A stretch of DNA of 64,000 bases, taken from assembly GCF_003415655.1 (NCBI RefSeq), contig NZ_QRHC01000002.1:124008-188007 (forward strand), given 5' to 3'. Source of the stretch: Vibrio maerlii. Lineage in GTDB: Bacteria > Pseudomonadota > Gammaproteobacteria > Enterobacterales > Vibrionaceae. The position numbers and the translations under genes are program-made. Below the pieces are notes generated by a model. That model searched no databases, was not told the origin of the DNA, and worked only from the letters and a program-made list of their open reading frames with translations. Of the stretch, positions 18,147 through 27,002 are shown one piece after another. Within the stretch, counting starts at the first letter, position 1, and every line of letters begins with the position of its first letter.

Positions 18147-18728
18147 ATGTCATACACAAAACTAAAACAAGGCAAAGCAATCCCATTTGGCGAAGACCTG
18201 ACTATCGCCCTTATTCAGCCAAACGATTTACAAAACATCATTGAGATGTTCGATGATAACCGAGTAAACACCTACCTATTCTTTGCTCCAGCAGATGAGA
18301 GTTTATACCAAGGTTTCTTAAGCCCAATCATTGAAAACACCCAGCAAGCCATCAAAGATGGCGAGTGGCCTGATAACCCAACGTTTGTTATCCGTGACCT
18401 ACACGGCAAATACATGGGAATGACAGCCGTGACTCAAGTGATGTTCCTTCGGGGTAATTATGAAGTCGGATACCAGCTACCAGTATGTGCATGGGGTAAA
18501 GGTATCGCGACACGTTCATGCCAGATGATGATGGATATCGGTTTTAACGAACTTGGCGCTCATAAGATTAGTGCAGATTGTTACGCGGGGAATGTCGGTT
18601 CTCATAAGACACTTGAGAAATGTGGTTTTAGCCAAGAAGGACGTCAAAAAGACTACTTCAAGATGGATCATGGCTTTGATGATAAGCTTTATTACGGCAT
18701 GACTAAGGTTCAATTTTTAGCACTTTAA
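18147..18728 (+). CDS. GNAT-family N-acetyltransferase (RimJ/RimL type)
   Basis: 193 residues. The acetyl-CoA-binding block appears as YQLPVCAWGKGIATRSCQMM and the following strand-helix as ISADCYAGNVGSHKTLEKCGF, both typical of RimJ/RimL-like GNAT proteins. It probably acetylates a small amine or protein N-terminus. It lies 90 bp after the AraC gene, and may or may not be under its control. Confidence 0.87.
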   Translation: MSYTKLKQGKAIPFGEDLTIALIQPNDLQNIIEMFDDNRVNTYLFFAPADESLYQGFLSPIIENTQQAIKDGEWPDNPTFVIRDLHGKYMGMTAVTQVMFLRGNYEVGYQLPVCAWGKGIATRSCQMMMDIGFNELGAHKISADCYAGNVGSHKTLEKCGFSQEGRQKDYFKMDHGFDDKLYYGMTKVQFLAL

Positions 18729-18819
18729 CCGACGTATTCATCGCTAAAAGTGACGACAAATCCATGACATAACAAGACTTTATTCAACTAGACTAATAAT
18801 GTTTAGATAGGAGGTGGTT

Positions 18820-19170
18820 ATGTTATGGGTAGCAATTAAATACTTAACTACGGCTGCTATCGTGGTTCTGATATCAGAAGTTGCTAAGCGAAGTGACAAG
18901 CTTGGAGCTCTGGTAGCCGCATTACCGACGGTCACCATCCTTGCTTTGATTTGGATGTATATCGACGGCCAAGGAAGTAAAAAGCTCTCCAATCATGCTT
19001 TTTTCACGTTCTGGTATGTGCTCCCTACACTCCCTATGTTTCTCGCGTTTCCTTTTCTATTAAGTAAGTACTCTTTTTGGCTTACTCTTGGGATCTGCTG
19101 CATCATTTCAATAGTGTGTTTCGGCGTGGTCAGCCTAATCACCAAACATTTCGGGATTCATTTGATTTAA
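18820..19170 (+). CDS. DUF3147-family small membrane protein
   Basis: 116 residues with four hydrophobic segments; the block LISEVAKRSDKLGALVAALP is characteristic of DUF3147. The start is set by a strong AGGAGG at 18809-18814, five bases before ATG 18820. Function is unknown. Confidence 0.82.
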   Translation: MLWVAIKYLTTAAIVVLISEVAKRSDKLGALVAALPTVTILALIWMYIDGQGSKKLSNHAFFTFWYVLPTLPMFLAFPFLLSKYSFWLTLGICCIISIVCFGVVSLITKHFGIHLI

Positions 19171-19257
19171 GCATCGCCATGCCAACCATTACTTTTCCTA
19201 ACAATAAACCTCTACCCTGCATATTTTAGGTCTTGAGTTAGCTACACCTCGCAGCTT

Positions 19258-19284
19258 ACTTAATGTTATATTTTAACATTAAGT
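19258..19284 (+). promoter_or_regulatory. Candidate Zur box
   Basis: Perfect palindrome with 11-bp arms (ACTTAATGTTA / TAACATTAAGT) around TATTT. The core ATGTTATA-TAACAT agrees closely with the gammaproteobacterial Zur consensus (GTTATA-N-TATAAC). It lies 18 bp upstream of the DUF1007 gene, so zinc-responsive repression of the metal-transport pair is likely. Confidence 0.8.
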
Positions 19285-19302
19285 AAAAAACCGAATCCTA
19301 GC

Positions 19303-20025
19303 ATGACTCTACTATCGCCGAACCCCTTTCGACTACTTAGTCACTTCACACGACCGCTACGCAATACTCTTGCCACTCACCTATTTCGTGATATCGCATT
19401 GAGTGTGCCCATTGTAATTCTCTCGCTGAGTTTTGCATATAAAAGTCATGCCCACCCTCACTCTTGGATAGATATCAAAACCGAAATAGAGGGAGAAAAC
19501 GGATTAATAACAGGTTTCGATATGGAGTGGAGCTTCGATGCGATGACCTCTGCTTATATGCTTGATGGTGAAAACATAACACAAGAAAACGAAGAAGCGG
19601 TTTTTCAAGGCCTTGCTGCATCCGTTATTGAGAACATGCTTTATGAGCACTACTTCACTTATTTTTATGACGGTGAAGAGCCTATTCGATACAAAGTGGT
19701 TGAAGATGCTAAGTTTACTCGTGATCGCGCAAAACTTGTTCTGAGCTTTCACCTACCATTATCTAAACCCAAGCCAATAACCCGAGACTCCTTACGATTA
19801 CTCATTTTCGACCCGAGTTATTACGTCGATATGGCTTGGCAATCTAAGACTGATGTCGTTCTCTCAACAGAACTCGCTAAACAGTGCGGTTTAAAACTTA
19901 TTGAACCAAACCCAACGCCAGAGCAAATGAGTTATGCCATGTCTTTACCTGCAGATGCTGACCCAGACAATACGCTAGGTCAGCTATTTACTCAGTCGAT
20001 AGACATCCACTGTGCCGCTTTGTAA
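19303..20025 (+). CDS. DUF1007 family metal-uptake accessory protein (ZevA-like)
   Basis: 240 residues. A hydrophobic segment (about 30-47) is followed by HAHPHSWIDIKTEI, the hallmark of DUF1007 periplasmic proteins, with a His cluster at the mature N-terminus suited to metal binding. These proteins occur beside NicO-type transporters; the Haemophilus pair ZevA/ZevB is linked to zinc uptake. The NicO gene follows 67 bp downstream. A Zur-type palindrome just upstream supports zinc. The 30-residue N-terminal extension before the signal segment has no clear ribosome site, so an internal start near 19399-19405 is possible. Confidence 0.85.
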   Translation: MTLLSPNPFRLLSHFTRPLRNTLATHLFRDIALSVPIVILSLSFAYKSHAHPHSWIDIKTEIEGENGLITGFDMEWSFDAMTSAYMLDGENITQENEEAVFQGLAASVIENMLYEHYFTYFYDGEEPIRYKVVEDAKFTRDRAKLVLSFHLPLSKPKPITRDSLRLLIFDPSYYVDMAWQSKTDVVLSTELAKQCGLKLIEPNPTPEQMSYAMSLPADADPDNTLGQLFTQSIDIHCAAL

Positions 20026-20092
20026 TGTTCAGTTTCAAATATCTCGCACCACCATTACTACGTACAAACCAAATTGGACATAAGTACAAAAC

Positions 20093-21139
20093 ATGAAAAA
20101 CGCTCAGCTTAACACTCACCATTACTTAATCATGCTTTGTGCCTTGCTATTGATTGGCCTGGGACTTTATCAGTTGTGGTTAATGTGGCCTTCACTAGTT
20201 CTAACAAGCATTCAATGGCAGAGAGAGGTCAACTCTGAACTCGCCGACTTACTTTACGAGACAACCGAAAACCCATGGGTTGCCGGTAGTTACCTGATTG
20301 GTTTTAGTTTTGTCTACGGCATGCTTCATTCTCTTGGCCCTGGACACGGAAAAGTCATCGTATCCACCTATCTCGCCACTCACCCAGCAAAAGCAAAAGC
20401 GAGTTTAGTTCTGACCATTGTTTCAGCCTTAGCCCAAGCGCTCGTGGCTATTACTCTGGTGAGCGTTCTAATATGGGGATTCAGTGCATCAATGCGTGTT
20501 GTCAATGAGAAAGCAAACTCATTTGTCATGTTAAGCTTTGCCCTTGTTGCGGTGATGGGTGCATGGATTTGTTGGAAAGCACTCAAGCAAATTTTTCAAT
20601 CAATGCGCCAAGAAAAGCTCAAGGTGAAAAACCTTACCCCAATTTCTGCCCAATCCTCACTATCTGCGCCTGCGATAACGTTCCAATCAGCAGCAATTGG
20701 GAGTATTAAGCATACTCATCATTCACATGCAGATTGTGGTTGTGGGCATAAACACGTCGCAGATGCAGATGCAATCAACCAAGCCAATTCACTAAAAGAA
20801 TACGCCGGCTTAATTATGTCTATCGGATTGAGACCGTGCACGGGTGCTGTCATGGTCTTACTTTTTGCAAATGTGGTTGGCATTTATTGGATGGGCGTTC
20901 TTAGTGCGTTAGCAATGGCAGTAGGCACCGCATTAACAACATCCATCATCGCGATGATGACGTTAACGGGTAAACATCTAGTGAAACGATATTTAGCCAT
21001 GGGAAATAAAAAGAGTTCAGCTTCATTAAAGATAGCTGGACAATACTTACAACTGTTTGGGGGAGTTTTACTTCTCATTCTCGGCGCTCTTTTAATGCAA
21101 GGGCAAGATGCGGGCATGTCACCTGTTTTCTCCCTTTAG
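20093..21139 (+). CDS. NicO-family metal transporter (ZevB-like)
   Basis: 348 residues, several membrane segments. The first conserved helix holds HSLGPGHGKVIVSTYLATHP, the second SIGLRPCTGAVMVLLFAN, both signatures of NicO/RcnA transporters. Between them is a cytoplasmic or periplasmic loop with a His/Cys-rich cluster (HTHHSHADCGCGHKH) suited to metal binding. With the DUF1007 gene upstream and its Zur-like box, zinc is the likely substrate; nickel or cobalt are alternatives. Confidence 0.88.
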   Translation: MKNAQLNTHHYLIMLCALLLIGLGLYQLWLMWPSLVLTSIQWQREVNSELADLLYETTENPWVAGSYLIGFSFVYGMLHSLGPGHGKVIVSTYLATHPAKAKASLVLTIVSALAQALVAITLVSVLIWGFSASMRVVNEKANSFVMLSFALVAVMGAWICWKALKQIFQSMRQEKLKVKNLTPISAQSSLSAPAITFQSAAIGSIKHTHHSHADCGCGHKHVADADAINQANSLKEYAGLIMSIGLRPCTGAVMVLLFANVVGIYWMGVLSALAMAVGTALTTSIIAMMTLTGKHLVKRYLAMGNKKSSASLKIAGQYLQLFGGVLLLILGALLMQGQDAGMSPVFSL

Positions 21140-21202
21140 GCTTGACTAAAGCCCTAAAATTGAGGGCATTTACCTTTTCTTACAAATAATCCTCACATTC
21201 AA

Positions 21203-21224
21203 GGTAATGATATTCATTATCATT
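21203..21224 (+). promoter_or_regulatory. Candidate Fur box
   Basis: GTAATGATATTCATTATCATT agrees closely with the Fur 19-bp consensus GATAATGATAATCATTATC. It lies about 80 bp upstream of the reductase gene at 21303 and 64 bp after the NicO gene. Confidence 0.72.
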
Positions 21225-21302
21225 GAGTTAGTTGATCTAACGTAAGATTTCTTTGTTCAAGCACTTTTAACCTCATGAGGTAAATCTATCTTAGAGGTTA
21301 AT

Positions 21303-21935
21303 ATGCAAAAAATCGTAATTTGGGGTGCTGCAAGTGGATTAGGTGCAGCTATGGTCGAATACTTCCATGCTCAATGCTATGAGGTTATCGCGGTCGCGCG
21401 AAACCCAAGTAAGAACCCCAAAATCGAGGAGTACAAACTCGCATCTTTCAGTTGCGATGCCACAGACAAAGCCCAAGTTGAGCAAGTGGTGTCTCAATTG
21501 CCTGAAGGTGCTATATCAATATCAACAATGGGAAGTTTTAGAGCCGATGTTCCTGTTGACTATATTGGTCACCGTCATCTCATCGATGCATTAGAGATAA
21601 ATGGCCTAAATCGATTCTTGTTAGTGACATCGCTTGGTTGTGGCGATACATGGAAGTACTTATCCGAAGCTGCACGCAAGGGGTTTGGAGCAGCGGTACG
21701 AGAAAAATCTTTGGCTGAAGCTTGGTTGACGTCTAGCTCGCTGGACTACACGATCCTTCGCCCTGGTGGCTTAAAAAATGGTAACGTCAGCCACAGCGGT
21801 CAATTATCACAACACGAGGAAGTTCATGGCGTCATCGCTCGCTCAGAAGTGGCTCGTTTGGCCGAATCCCTCATTCAAAGCAAAGAGAGTATTGGTCAGA
21901 TTTATGCGTGTGTGGATCCCAAGCTGAATTCGTAA
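21303..21935 (+). CDS. NAD(P)-binding atypical short-chain dehydrogenase (NmrA/YwnB-like)
   Basis: 210 residues with the nucleotide-binding GAASGLGAAMVEYF at the N-terminus and YTILRPGGLKNG near the C-terminus, as in SDR_a5/NmrA-like proteins. The catalytic Tyr-Lys pair of classical SDRs is not seen, so this may be a redox sensor or an atypical reductase. A Fur-like box upstream suggests it rises when iron is short. The downstream terminator appears to have been split by a MITE-like insertion. Confidence 0.8.
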   Translation: MQKIVIWGAASGLGAAMVEYFHAQCYEVIAVARNPSKNPKIEEYKLASFSCDATDKAQVEQVVSQLPEGAISISTMGSFRADVPVDYIGHRHLIDALEINGLNRFLLVTSLGCGDTWKYLSEAARKGFGAAVREKSLAEAWLTSSSLDYTILRPGGLKNGNVSHSGQLSQHEEVHGVIARSEVARLAESLIQSKESIGQIYACVDPKLNS

Positions 21936-21993
21936 ACATAGTTATTTTGTCGCCTATAGTTCTAAGGCTCTTACATTTTTGTAAACTAGAGGT

Positions 21994-22290
21994 CTGATAC
22001 TTAGGGTCTGTTGACCTTTCGAGCTGGTTTTTGCAGCAGTTTGTGGGAAATTTCTACAAGGCAGAGGCTTTGATGTGTAGCTAGCCTACATGAGAAGCCG
22101 ATAACGCAGTAGAAATGAAGCACAAACGCTGCCCGAAGGGTTCGGCTAAAATCGTTTTATGCTTTGTTAAGGGGTATTTACTTAGAGTGACTAGGCTACA
22201 CACCCCTTGCCGCGCCTAAAACGATTTTATCTCGAACAAAATTTAACCTCGAAAGGTCAACAGACCCTAGTATCAGGCTTTTTATTCTCA
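21994..22290 (+). terminator. Terminator stem split by an inserted element
   Basis: CTGATAC at 21994-22000 and GTATCAG at 22270-22276, the latter followed by GCTTTTTATT, would form one terminator hairpin if the element between them (TA-bounded, 22002-22269) were removed. The two arms are now 269 bp apart. Confidence 0.55.
22002..22269. mobile_element. MITE-like element with 20-bp terminal inverted repeats and TA target duplication
   Basis: Terminal inverted repeats GGGTCTGTTGACCTTTCGAG (22004-22023) and its complement (22248-22267) are perfect, each flanked by TA. Internal inverted arms TAAAATCGTTTTA / TAAAACGATTTTA are also present. There is no open frame of note, so this is non-autonomous. 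Loss of the element would restore a plausible terminator. A TA target duplication is typical of IS630/Tc1 types. This fills most of the 454-bp gap after the reductase gene. Confidence 0.7.
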
Positions 22291-22389
22291 CACATTCCTC
22301 GATCTATACTTACTCAAGCAATCTAGAATAAGTTATTTGCTGGGTATTGCTTATGATGTGTTTACGTTAAACGACAAGGGCAACGAACA

Positions 22390-22776
22390 ATGAGAATCAC
22401 AATTACCAGCGTACCTGTAAACGACCAAGACAAGGCATTAGACTTTTATACCAATGTATTAGGGTTCATTAAAAAGAAAGAAGTACCACTTGGCGAACAT
22501 AAATGGCTGACGGTTGTTTCACCCCAAGAGCAAGCCGGAGTTGAACTGCTTTTGGAGCCAATGGCTTTTGCACCAGCCAAGCAGTATCAAAATGCCCTAA
22601 AGGAAGCGGGAATACCTTGGACAACCTTTGAAGTGGATGACGTTCAGAGCGAATACGAACGACTAATCCAGCTTGGAGTTAAGTTCTCTATTACGCCACG
22701 TGAAGCGGGCAATGTTATGATTGCGGTACTGGACGATTCGTGCGGCAACTACATTCAGATAATGCAATTACTGTAA
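22390..22776 (+). CDS. VOC-family (glyoxalase/bleomycin-resistance fold) protein
   Basis: 128 residues. The fold is recognisable from VPVNDQDKALDFYTNVLGF at the N-terminus and a second half ending CGNYIQIMQL. Proteins of this subgroup have no assigned reaction. It is followed 60 bp later by a short AraC-type gene, a frequent pairing, so the two are probably one operon. Confidence 0.83.
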   Translation: MRITITSVPVNDQDKALDFYTNVLGFIKKKEVPLGEHKWLTVVSPQEQAGVELLLEPMAFAPAKQYQNALKEAGIPWTTFEVDDVQSEYERLIQLGVKFSITPREAGNVMIAVLDDSCGNYIQIMQLL

Positions 22777-22836
22777 GTACTGGAGTAAAAGGGAGGGCTT
22801 AGCTGCTTGTTGAGCACCTAACCAAGAAGTCTAACT

Positions 22837-23232
22837 ATGCCTAAGAAAACCTTCTATGAACAGGAACTGGAACGCTTATACGGTGATGCATCAAAGCCAA
22901 ATAAGCACCTCACCCTTGTTCGGCAATCTAAAGCATTCATGGAACAATATTACGCAGAACAGCTCGAACTCAACGACCTAGCGAAAGCCGCTTTTATGTC
23001 TCGCTTTCACTATGTAAGGATGTTTAAGCAACTCTATGGTTTAACACCAAGAAACTACCTAAGAGACCTACGTATCTCAAACGCTAAAACGCTTCTAAAA
23101 GCAGGTAAATCAATTACTGACACCTGCTTTGAGGTAGGCTATGAAAGCGTCACAACTTTCTCAACCACATTTAAGAAATCGACGGGATATTCTCCACGAG
23201 AGTTTCAAGAGCAATATATCGACAAGAAATAG
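22837..23232 (+). CDS. Short AraC-family regulator (DNA-binding domain only)
   Basis: 131 residues; almost the whole length is the AraC double helix-turn-helix (LAKAAFMSRFHYVRMFKQLYG and CFEVGYESVTTFSTTFKKST). There is no ligand-binding domain. It likely pairs with the VOC protein upstream. Its stop is immediately followed by the convergent patatin gene. Confidence 0.83.
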   Translation: MPKKTFYEQELERLYGDASKPNKHLTLVRQSKAFMEQYYAEQLELNDLAKAAFMSRFHYVRMFKQLYGLTPRNYLRDLRISNAKTLLKAGKSITDTCFEVGYESVTTFSTTFKKSTGYSPREFQEQYIDKK

Positions 23233-24132
23233 TTAACTCGCGTTGCCATCTAAAACCAACGCTTTTATCTGTGGCATCATTTCTTTTGCCGCAAGGTATC
23301 CAGCTTCAATCGCCTGTGCTTTCTCATCAAATGCCCCACTACTGCTCGGCTCAAATTTCGGAGCAATCACAACATCTGCGCTGTTTAATTCATCCTGAGA
23401 CAAACGACAACTTTGCATTCGAAACGCCGCGAGCGTGATCTTGCTAGCAGATATTTCTGGTGTAGTTTGGTTGTGACAATAAATATCAACAGCGATGACC
23501 TTTTCAGCCCCTAGCTCTCTTGCGGTGTACACCGGAACAACGCTAAAAACACCACCATCAACCAATATATCGCCCTGATTCTGCACTGGCACAAATGCCC
23601 CAGGAATTGTGGACGAAGTTTGAACTGCATGACCAGGGTTACCTGAACGAATCATAACGGTCTCTTGAGTGGTTAGGTTTGTTGCTGTCACTGCTACAGG
23701 AGTCGGCATAGCGGCAAGATCATCGTACTCGACTTGAGAGTTAATCCAATCCGACAGCCTTTTACCATTAACTAACCCTTTTGAAGAGACAACAAAGTCA
23801 GCGATGTCTGACACACCAACCTCTCCAATGGCCACTTCCATCTTTGTTAAACTCATTCCTGACGCATATAACGTTGCGGCAATTGAACCAGCCGATGTTC
23901 CACTGACGACATCAGGCTTGATTCCCTCTTCTTCTAGCGCTTTCAATACTCCCAGGTGCATAAATCCACGAACACCACCGCCACCGAAAGCGACCCCTAG
24001 TTCATGCGTGCCACGTTTTAGTGTCGTGGTCGCGTTGAGGTCTTCATAAACATTTGGAGAAGAACAAGCCATTAAGCCCGCTGCGACAATCGAAGCCATC
24101 AAGCTTTTTAATATCAATTTTTGTGCACTCAT
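23233..24132 (-). CDS. Patatin-like phospholipase lipoprotein
   Basis: 299 residues. An N-terminal lipoprotein signal (GLMACSS, lipid-anchored Cys near residue 23) precedes a patatin domain with the oxyanion GGGGVRGFMHLG, the nucleophile elbow GTSAGS and the partner Asp in VDGGVFS. It is a Ser-Asp lipid acyl hydrolase related to RssA-type proteins, anchored in the outer or inner membrane. The gene lies 3 bp before an SDR gene's stop on the same strand, so both may be one unit (SDR first). Confidence 0.88.
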   Translation of the reverse strand: MSAQKLILKSLMASIVAAGLMACSSPNVYEDLNATTTLKRGTHELGVAFGGGGVRGFMHLGVLKALEEEGIKPDVVSGTSAGSIAATLYASGMSLTKMEVAIGEVGVSDIADFVVSSKGLVNGKRLSDWINSQVEYDDLAAMPTPVAVTATNLTTQETVMIRSGNPGHAVQTSSTIPGAFVPVQNQGDILVDGGVFSVVPVYTARELGAEKVIAVDIYCHNQTTPEISASKITLAAFRMQSCRLSQDELNSADVVIAPKFEPSSSGAFDEKAQAIEAGYLAAKEMMPQIKALVLDGNAS

Positions 24133-24135
24133 AGC

Positions 24136-25080
24136 TTACAACCCCCACTCTAGCGAGGTTTTTTCTAGTGATAGATCCCATAGTTGAGAGGCCATTTCTT
24201 TATCAAGGGCAACATCATCAAGTTTGTTTTCACCGACAGGGCCCACAGTATTGGCACGTTTCGTTGGACCATAAAGCTTCATAGTTGGTAAGCCTTGCTC
24301 TGTCGCACACATCACCTCCGGCCAGGCCCCTCTTTCTGCAGATTGAGCAATAATACGAGACATGATTGACCACATAATCTTATTGAACGTGCTTGCGGTA
24401 TCCATCAATAAATTGGTGCGAGAAGCGCCAGGATGACAAACATGGACCTCAACTTGTTTACCCGTTGCTTCAATGCGTCGTTGTAATTCATAGCCAAACA
24501 TTACCTGAGCGAGTTTACTTTGCGCGTAAGAGTCCCAAGCCGTGTATTTGTGATCAAAATTGAGGTCTTCAAACTTAATACGTTTTTGTCCCATCTTGTA
24601 AGCGTTGCTGCCAACCATGACGATTCGACCCTTAGACGCTTCGATGCGATCAAACAACAAACCGGTTAGCAAAAAATGACCGAAGTGATTCACTCCTAAC
24701 TGACTCTCAAAGCCGTCAACAGTCATATCTTGTCTCGGGACCTGTGCAATCGCGCCATTACAGATCAAGGCATCAATCGAGTCGGTGGTTTCTAGCAACT
24801 CCTCAGCTGCCCTACGAACCGATGCCATGACGCCAAGATCAATTTGAATGAAGCTCACATCAACGTCTTGCCCTAGTGATTGCTTCAAAACCGCGATAGC
24901 AGCCTCAGACTTGTTTGGGTTTCGGTTCATCATCACCACTTTTGCACCTTTTGATAGCAGGATGCGAGAGGCCTCAAGGCCAGCACCGCTGTTCGCTCCA
25001 GTAATGACATAGGTCTTGCCCTTGAGCGAACCAATACGCTCTGGAGTCCAGCCTTTTTTGCCAAGTCGTTGAGTTTTCAT
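24136..25080 (-). CDS. Short-chain dehydrogenase/reductase (retinol dehydrogenase-like)
   Basis: 314 residues. The coenzyme motif is TGANSGAG, the structural NAG-type block is CNGAIAQVP, and the catalytic Tyr-x-x-x-Lys is in YAQSKLAQ. The substrate is not known; alcohols, aldehydes or lipid-like compounds are usual for this subgroup. It is divergent from an AraC-type gene that is its probable regulator, and precedes the patatin lipoprotein. Confidence 0.88.
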   Translation of the reverse strand: MKTQRLGKKGWTPERIGSLKGKTYVITGANSGAGLEASRILLSKGAKVVMMNRNPNKSEAAIAVLKQSLGQDVDVSFIQIDLGVMASVRRAAEELLETTDSIDALICNGAIAQVPRQDMTVDGFESQLGVNHFGHFLLTGLLFDRIEASKGRIVMVGSNAYKMGQKRIKFEDLNFDHKYTAWDSYAQSKLAQVMFGYELQRRIEATGKQVEVHVCHPGASRTNLLMDTASTFNKIMWSIMSRIIAQSAERGAWPEVMCATEQGLPTMKLYGPTKRANTVGPVGENKLDDVALDKEMASQLWDLSLEKTSLEWGL

Positions 25081-25259
25081 AATGTGAACCTCGCTAATCT
25101 CATTGAACTAATGAATAGCGGTGTAAATTTATTTGCATGCCGCTGTTCGTGGGAGTATCGTTAAGTGGATTTAACTATATATCTCACAAGGCAAGACAAA
25201 TAGGCGAATTAATCTCTAAAACATGCCTATTTGTATCAAACCTATCATTAAGGAAGAGA

Positions 25260-26150
25260 ATGAAGCAGAAAATCAAACAGCTAGTCGAAAGCCGGATCAC
25301 TGAAGACGGCATGATCGAATCTGGAATAAAAGGGGTGAGTTTATTTAGAGTGACCCACTCTATCCCTTGTGCACCTGCAGTTTATGAACCAACCGTAGTC
25401 GTGATATTGAGTGGTAAGAAAGAAGCTATTCTCGATGGCAATCATTACGTCTACGACAACAGCCAGTACATGTGCTGCACTGTTTCTCTACCCGTTGAGG
25501 CGGGGACGCCAGAAGCTTCCCCTGAAGACCCTTTGTTGGGCGTTTATATCTCATTAGATACGAAGGTGATGACAGAATTAGCGATAGAGATGGAAAGCAC
25601 AACCGGCGCAATCAAGCTGCCGAAAAGTAGCTCTCAACCACCAGGGATGTCGCTGGCTAATTGGGACGATGCCTTCTCAGACGCATTACTAAGATTACTT
25701 CAACTCGGTGAAGACACTGCCGATATCGCGATCTTAGGTGAAAGCCGCCTACGCGAGCTCTACTACGCTGTACTGAAAGGTGATGCTGGTATCTCGGCAA
25801 GAAGAGCGTTTGGTATCGGTAACGAAATCGCCAAGTCGATTGAATACCTCTCGCTTAATCTGAGTAAGAATGTCACCATCGATGATCTCGCGTCTTTAGT
25901 CGGTATGAGCCGAGCGGTTTTCCACCGCAAGTTCAAGCAGGCAACCCAAATGTCCCCTATCCAATTTATGAAATCGATGCGCCTCAACAAAGCTGCAATG
26001 AAGATAGCGGCTGGGATGACCGTTAACGAAGCAGCAATGGCCGTTGGGTATGTCAGTTCTTCTCAATTCAGCCGTGAGTTTAAGCGCATGTATGGTCAAT
26101 CACCCAAACAATGGGGTCAATCAAAGGACCTAATCGAGAGTATTGCCTAA
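25260..26150 (+). CDS. AraC-family regulator with AraC_N (cupin-like) sensor domain
   Basis: 296 residues from ATG 25260, which has AAGGAAGAG just upstream; a longer reading from 25137 would add 41 residues not matching the family. The N-terminal half (FRVTHSIPCAPAVYEPTVVVILSGKK, split) is the AraC_N domain; the C-terminal half is the double helix-turn-helix (LASLVGMSRAVFHRKFK and AMAVGYVSSSQFSREFKRMYG). Divergent position next to the SDR gene fits a local activator role for that gene. Confidence 0.87.
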   Translation: MKQKIKQLVESRITEDGMIESGIKGVSLFRVTHSIPCAPAVYEPTVVVILSGKKEAILDGNHYVYDNSQYMCCTVSLPVEAGTPEASPEDPLLGVYISLDTKVMTELAIEMESTTGAIKLPKSSSQPPGMSLANWDDAFSDALLRLLQLGEDTADIAILGESRLRELYYAVLKGDAGISARRAFGIGNEIAKSIEYLSLNLSKNVTIDDLASLVGMSRAVFHRKFKQATQMSPIQFMKSMRLNKAAMKIAAGMTVNEAAMAVGYVSSSQFSREFKRMYGQSPKQWGQSKDLIESIA

Positions 26151-26287
26151 TAAGCGCGAGCTACGATGCTCTAGCTTAAAAGTACACATACGATACAAAT
26201 AGGCAGTTTTTAGAGAGCATTCCGCCTAGTTTAGATACAGAGTGATAGATATAGTAACCTTACAAAGTCAACGAAGGGTTACTTGTC

Positions 26288-26986
26288 GTGAAAAAGTTCA
26301 TCTTATCTATAGGAGTCAGTATGGCTATTGCTGCTACAACCTCAGCAAATGACATCAACGAAGCGCTACATCAGTTAAAAGACACGGTGCAGGATGTGGA
26401 AGGCAACATCTATCGAACAATCACGATCGGTGATCAAGTTTGGCTTGCAGAAGGATTAAGAAGCACCCAATTCCAAGATGGCACAAATGTGAGATCAGGT
26501 GCCATTCCCAAAGATGATGAAGCGAACCTGTTAAAATATGGCCGACTCTATAACTGGCATGACGTCGCCGATGAAAGAAACCTGTGCCCAGAAGGTTGGC
26601 GTGTTGCAACCGATGAAGATTGGAAAGTGCTTGAACGAACCATTGGTATGTCTGAAGAAGAGCTTCATCAAGAGGGTTGGCGTGGTGGCGAACATGACCT
26701 AGGCTTGCAACTCAAAGAAGCACAAGCGGATGGCCCGTTTAAAAAAGTAGATCAATCGCTCGTCAACAAACACAACTTCTTCGCCAGACCTGCAGGCGTA
26801 AAATGGAACGGTTGGTATATCACAGAAGGTGCCTACACCGAGTTTTGGACAGCTAGCAGCGCTTCCAAAAACAAAGGCATTATCCGAACACTGGCTTACT
26901 CTTGGTGGAATGCACACAAAGGTGAAATTCGCCGCGCCACTAGCTCAAAAGACTACATGTTCACGGTTCGATGCGTGAAGATATAA
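26288..26986 (+). CDS. Secreted FISUMP-domain protein
   Basis: 232 residues with a signal peptide (cleavage near TTSA-ND). The body has DVEGNIYRTITIGDQVWLAEGLR, LYNWHDVADERNLCPEGWRVATDEDWK and the C-terminal YMFTVRCVK, all hallmarks of the FISUMP domain first seen in Fibrobacter and common in Bacteroidota. It is uncommon in Vibrio, which hints at transfer. The start is GTG 26288. Function is unknown; a carbohydrate or protein surface role is usual to propose but not shown. Confidence 0.83.
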   Translation: MKKFILSIGVSMAIAATTSANDINEALHQLKDTVQDVEGNIYRTITIGDQVWLAEGLRSTQFQDGTNVRSGAIPKDDEANLLKYGRLYNWHDVADERNLCPEGWRVATDEDWKVLERTIGMSEEELHQEGWRGGEHDLGLQLKEAQADGPFKKVDQSLVNKHNFFARPAGVKWNGWYITEGAYTEFWTASSASKNKGIIRTLAYSWWNAHKGEIRRATSSKDYMFTVRCVKI

Positions 26987-27002
26987 CTATCTCAAAGAGC
27001 AT

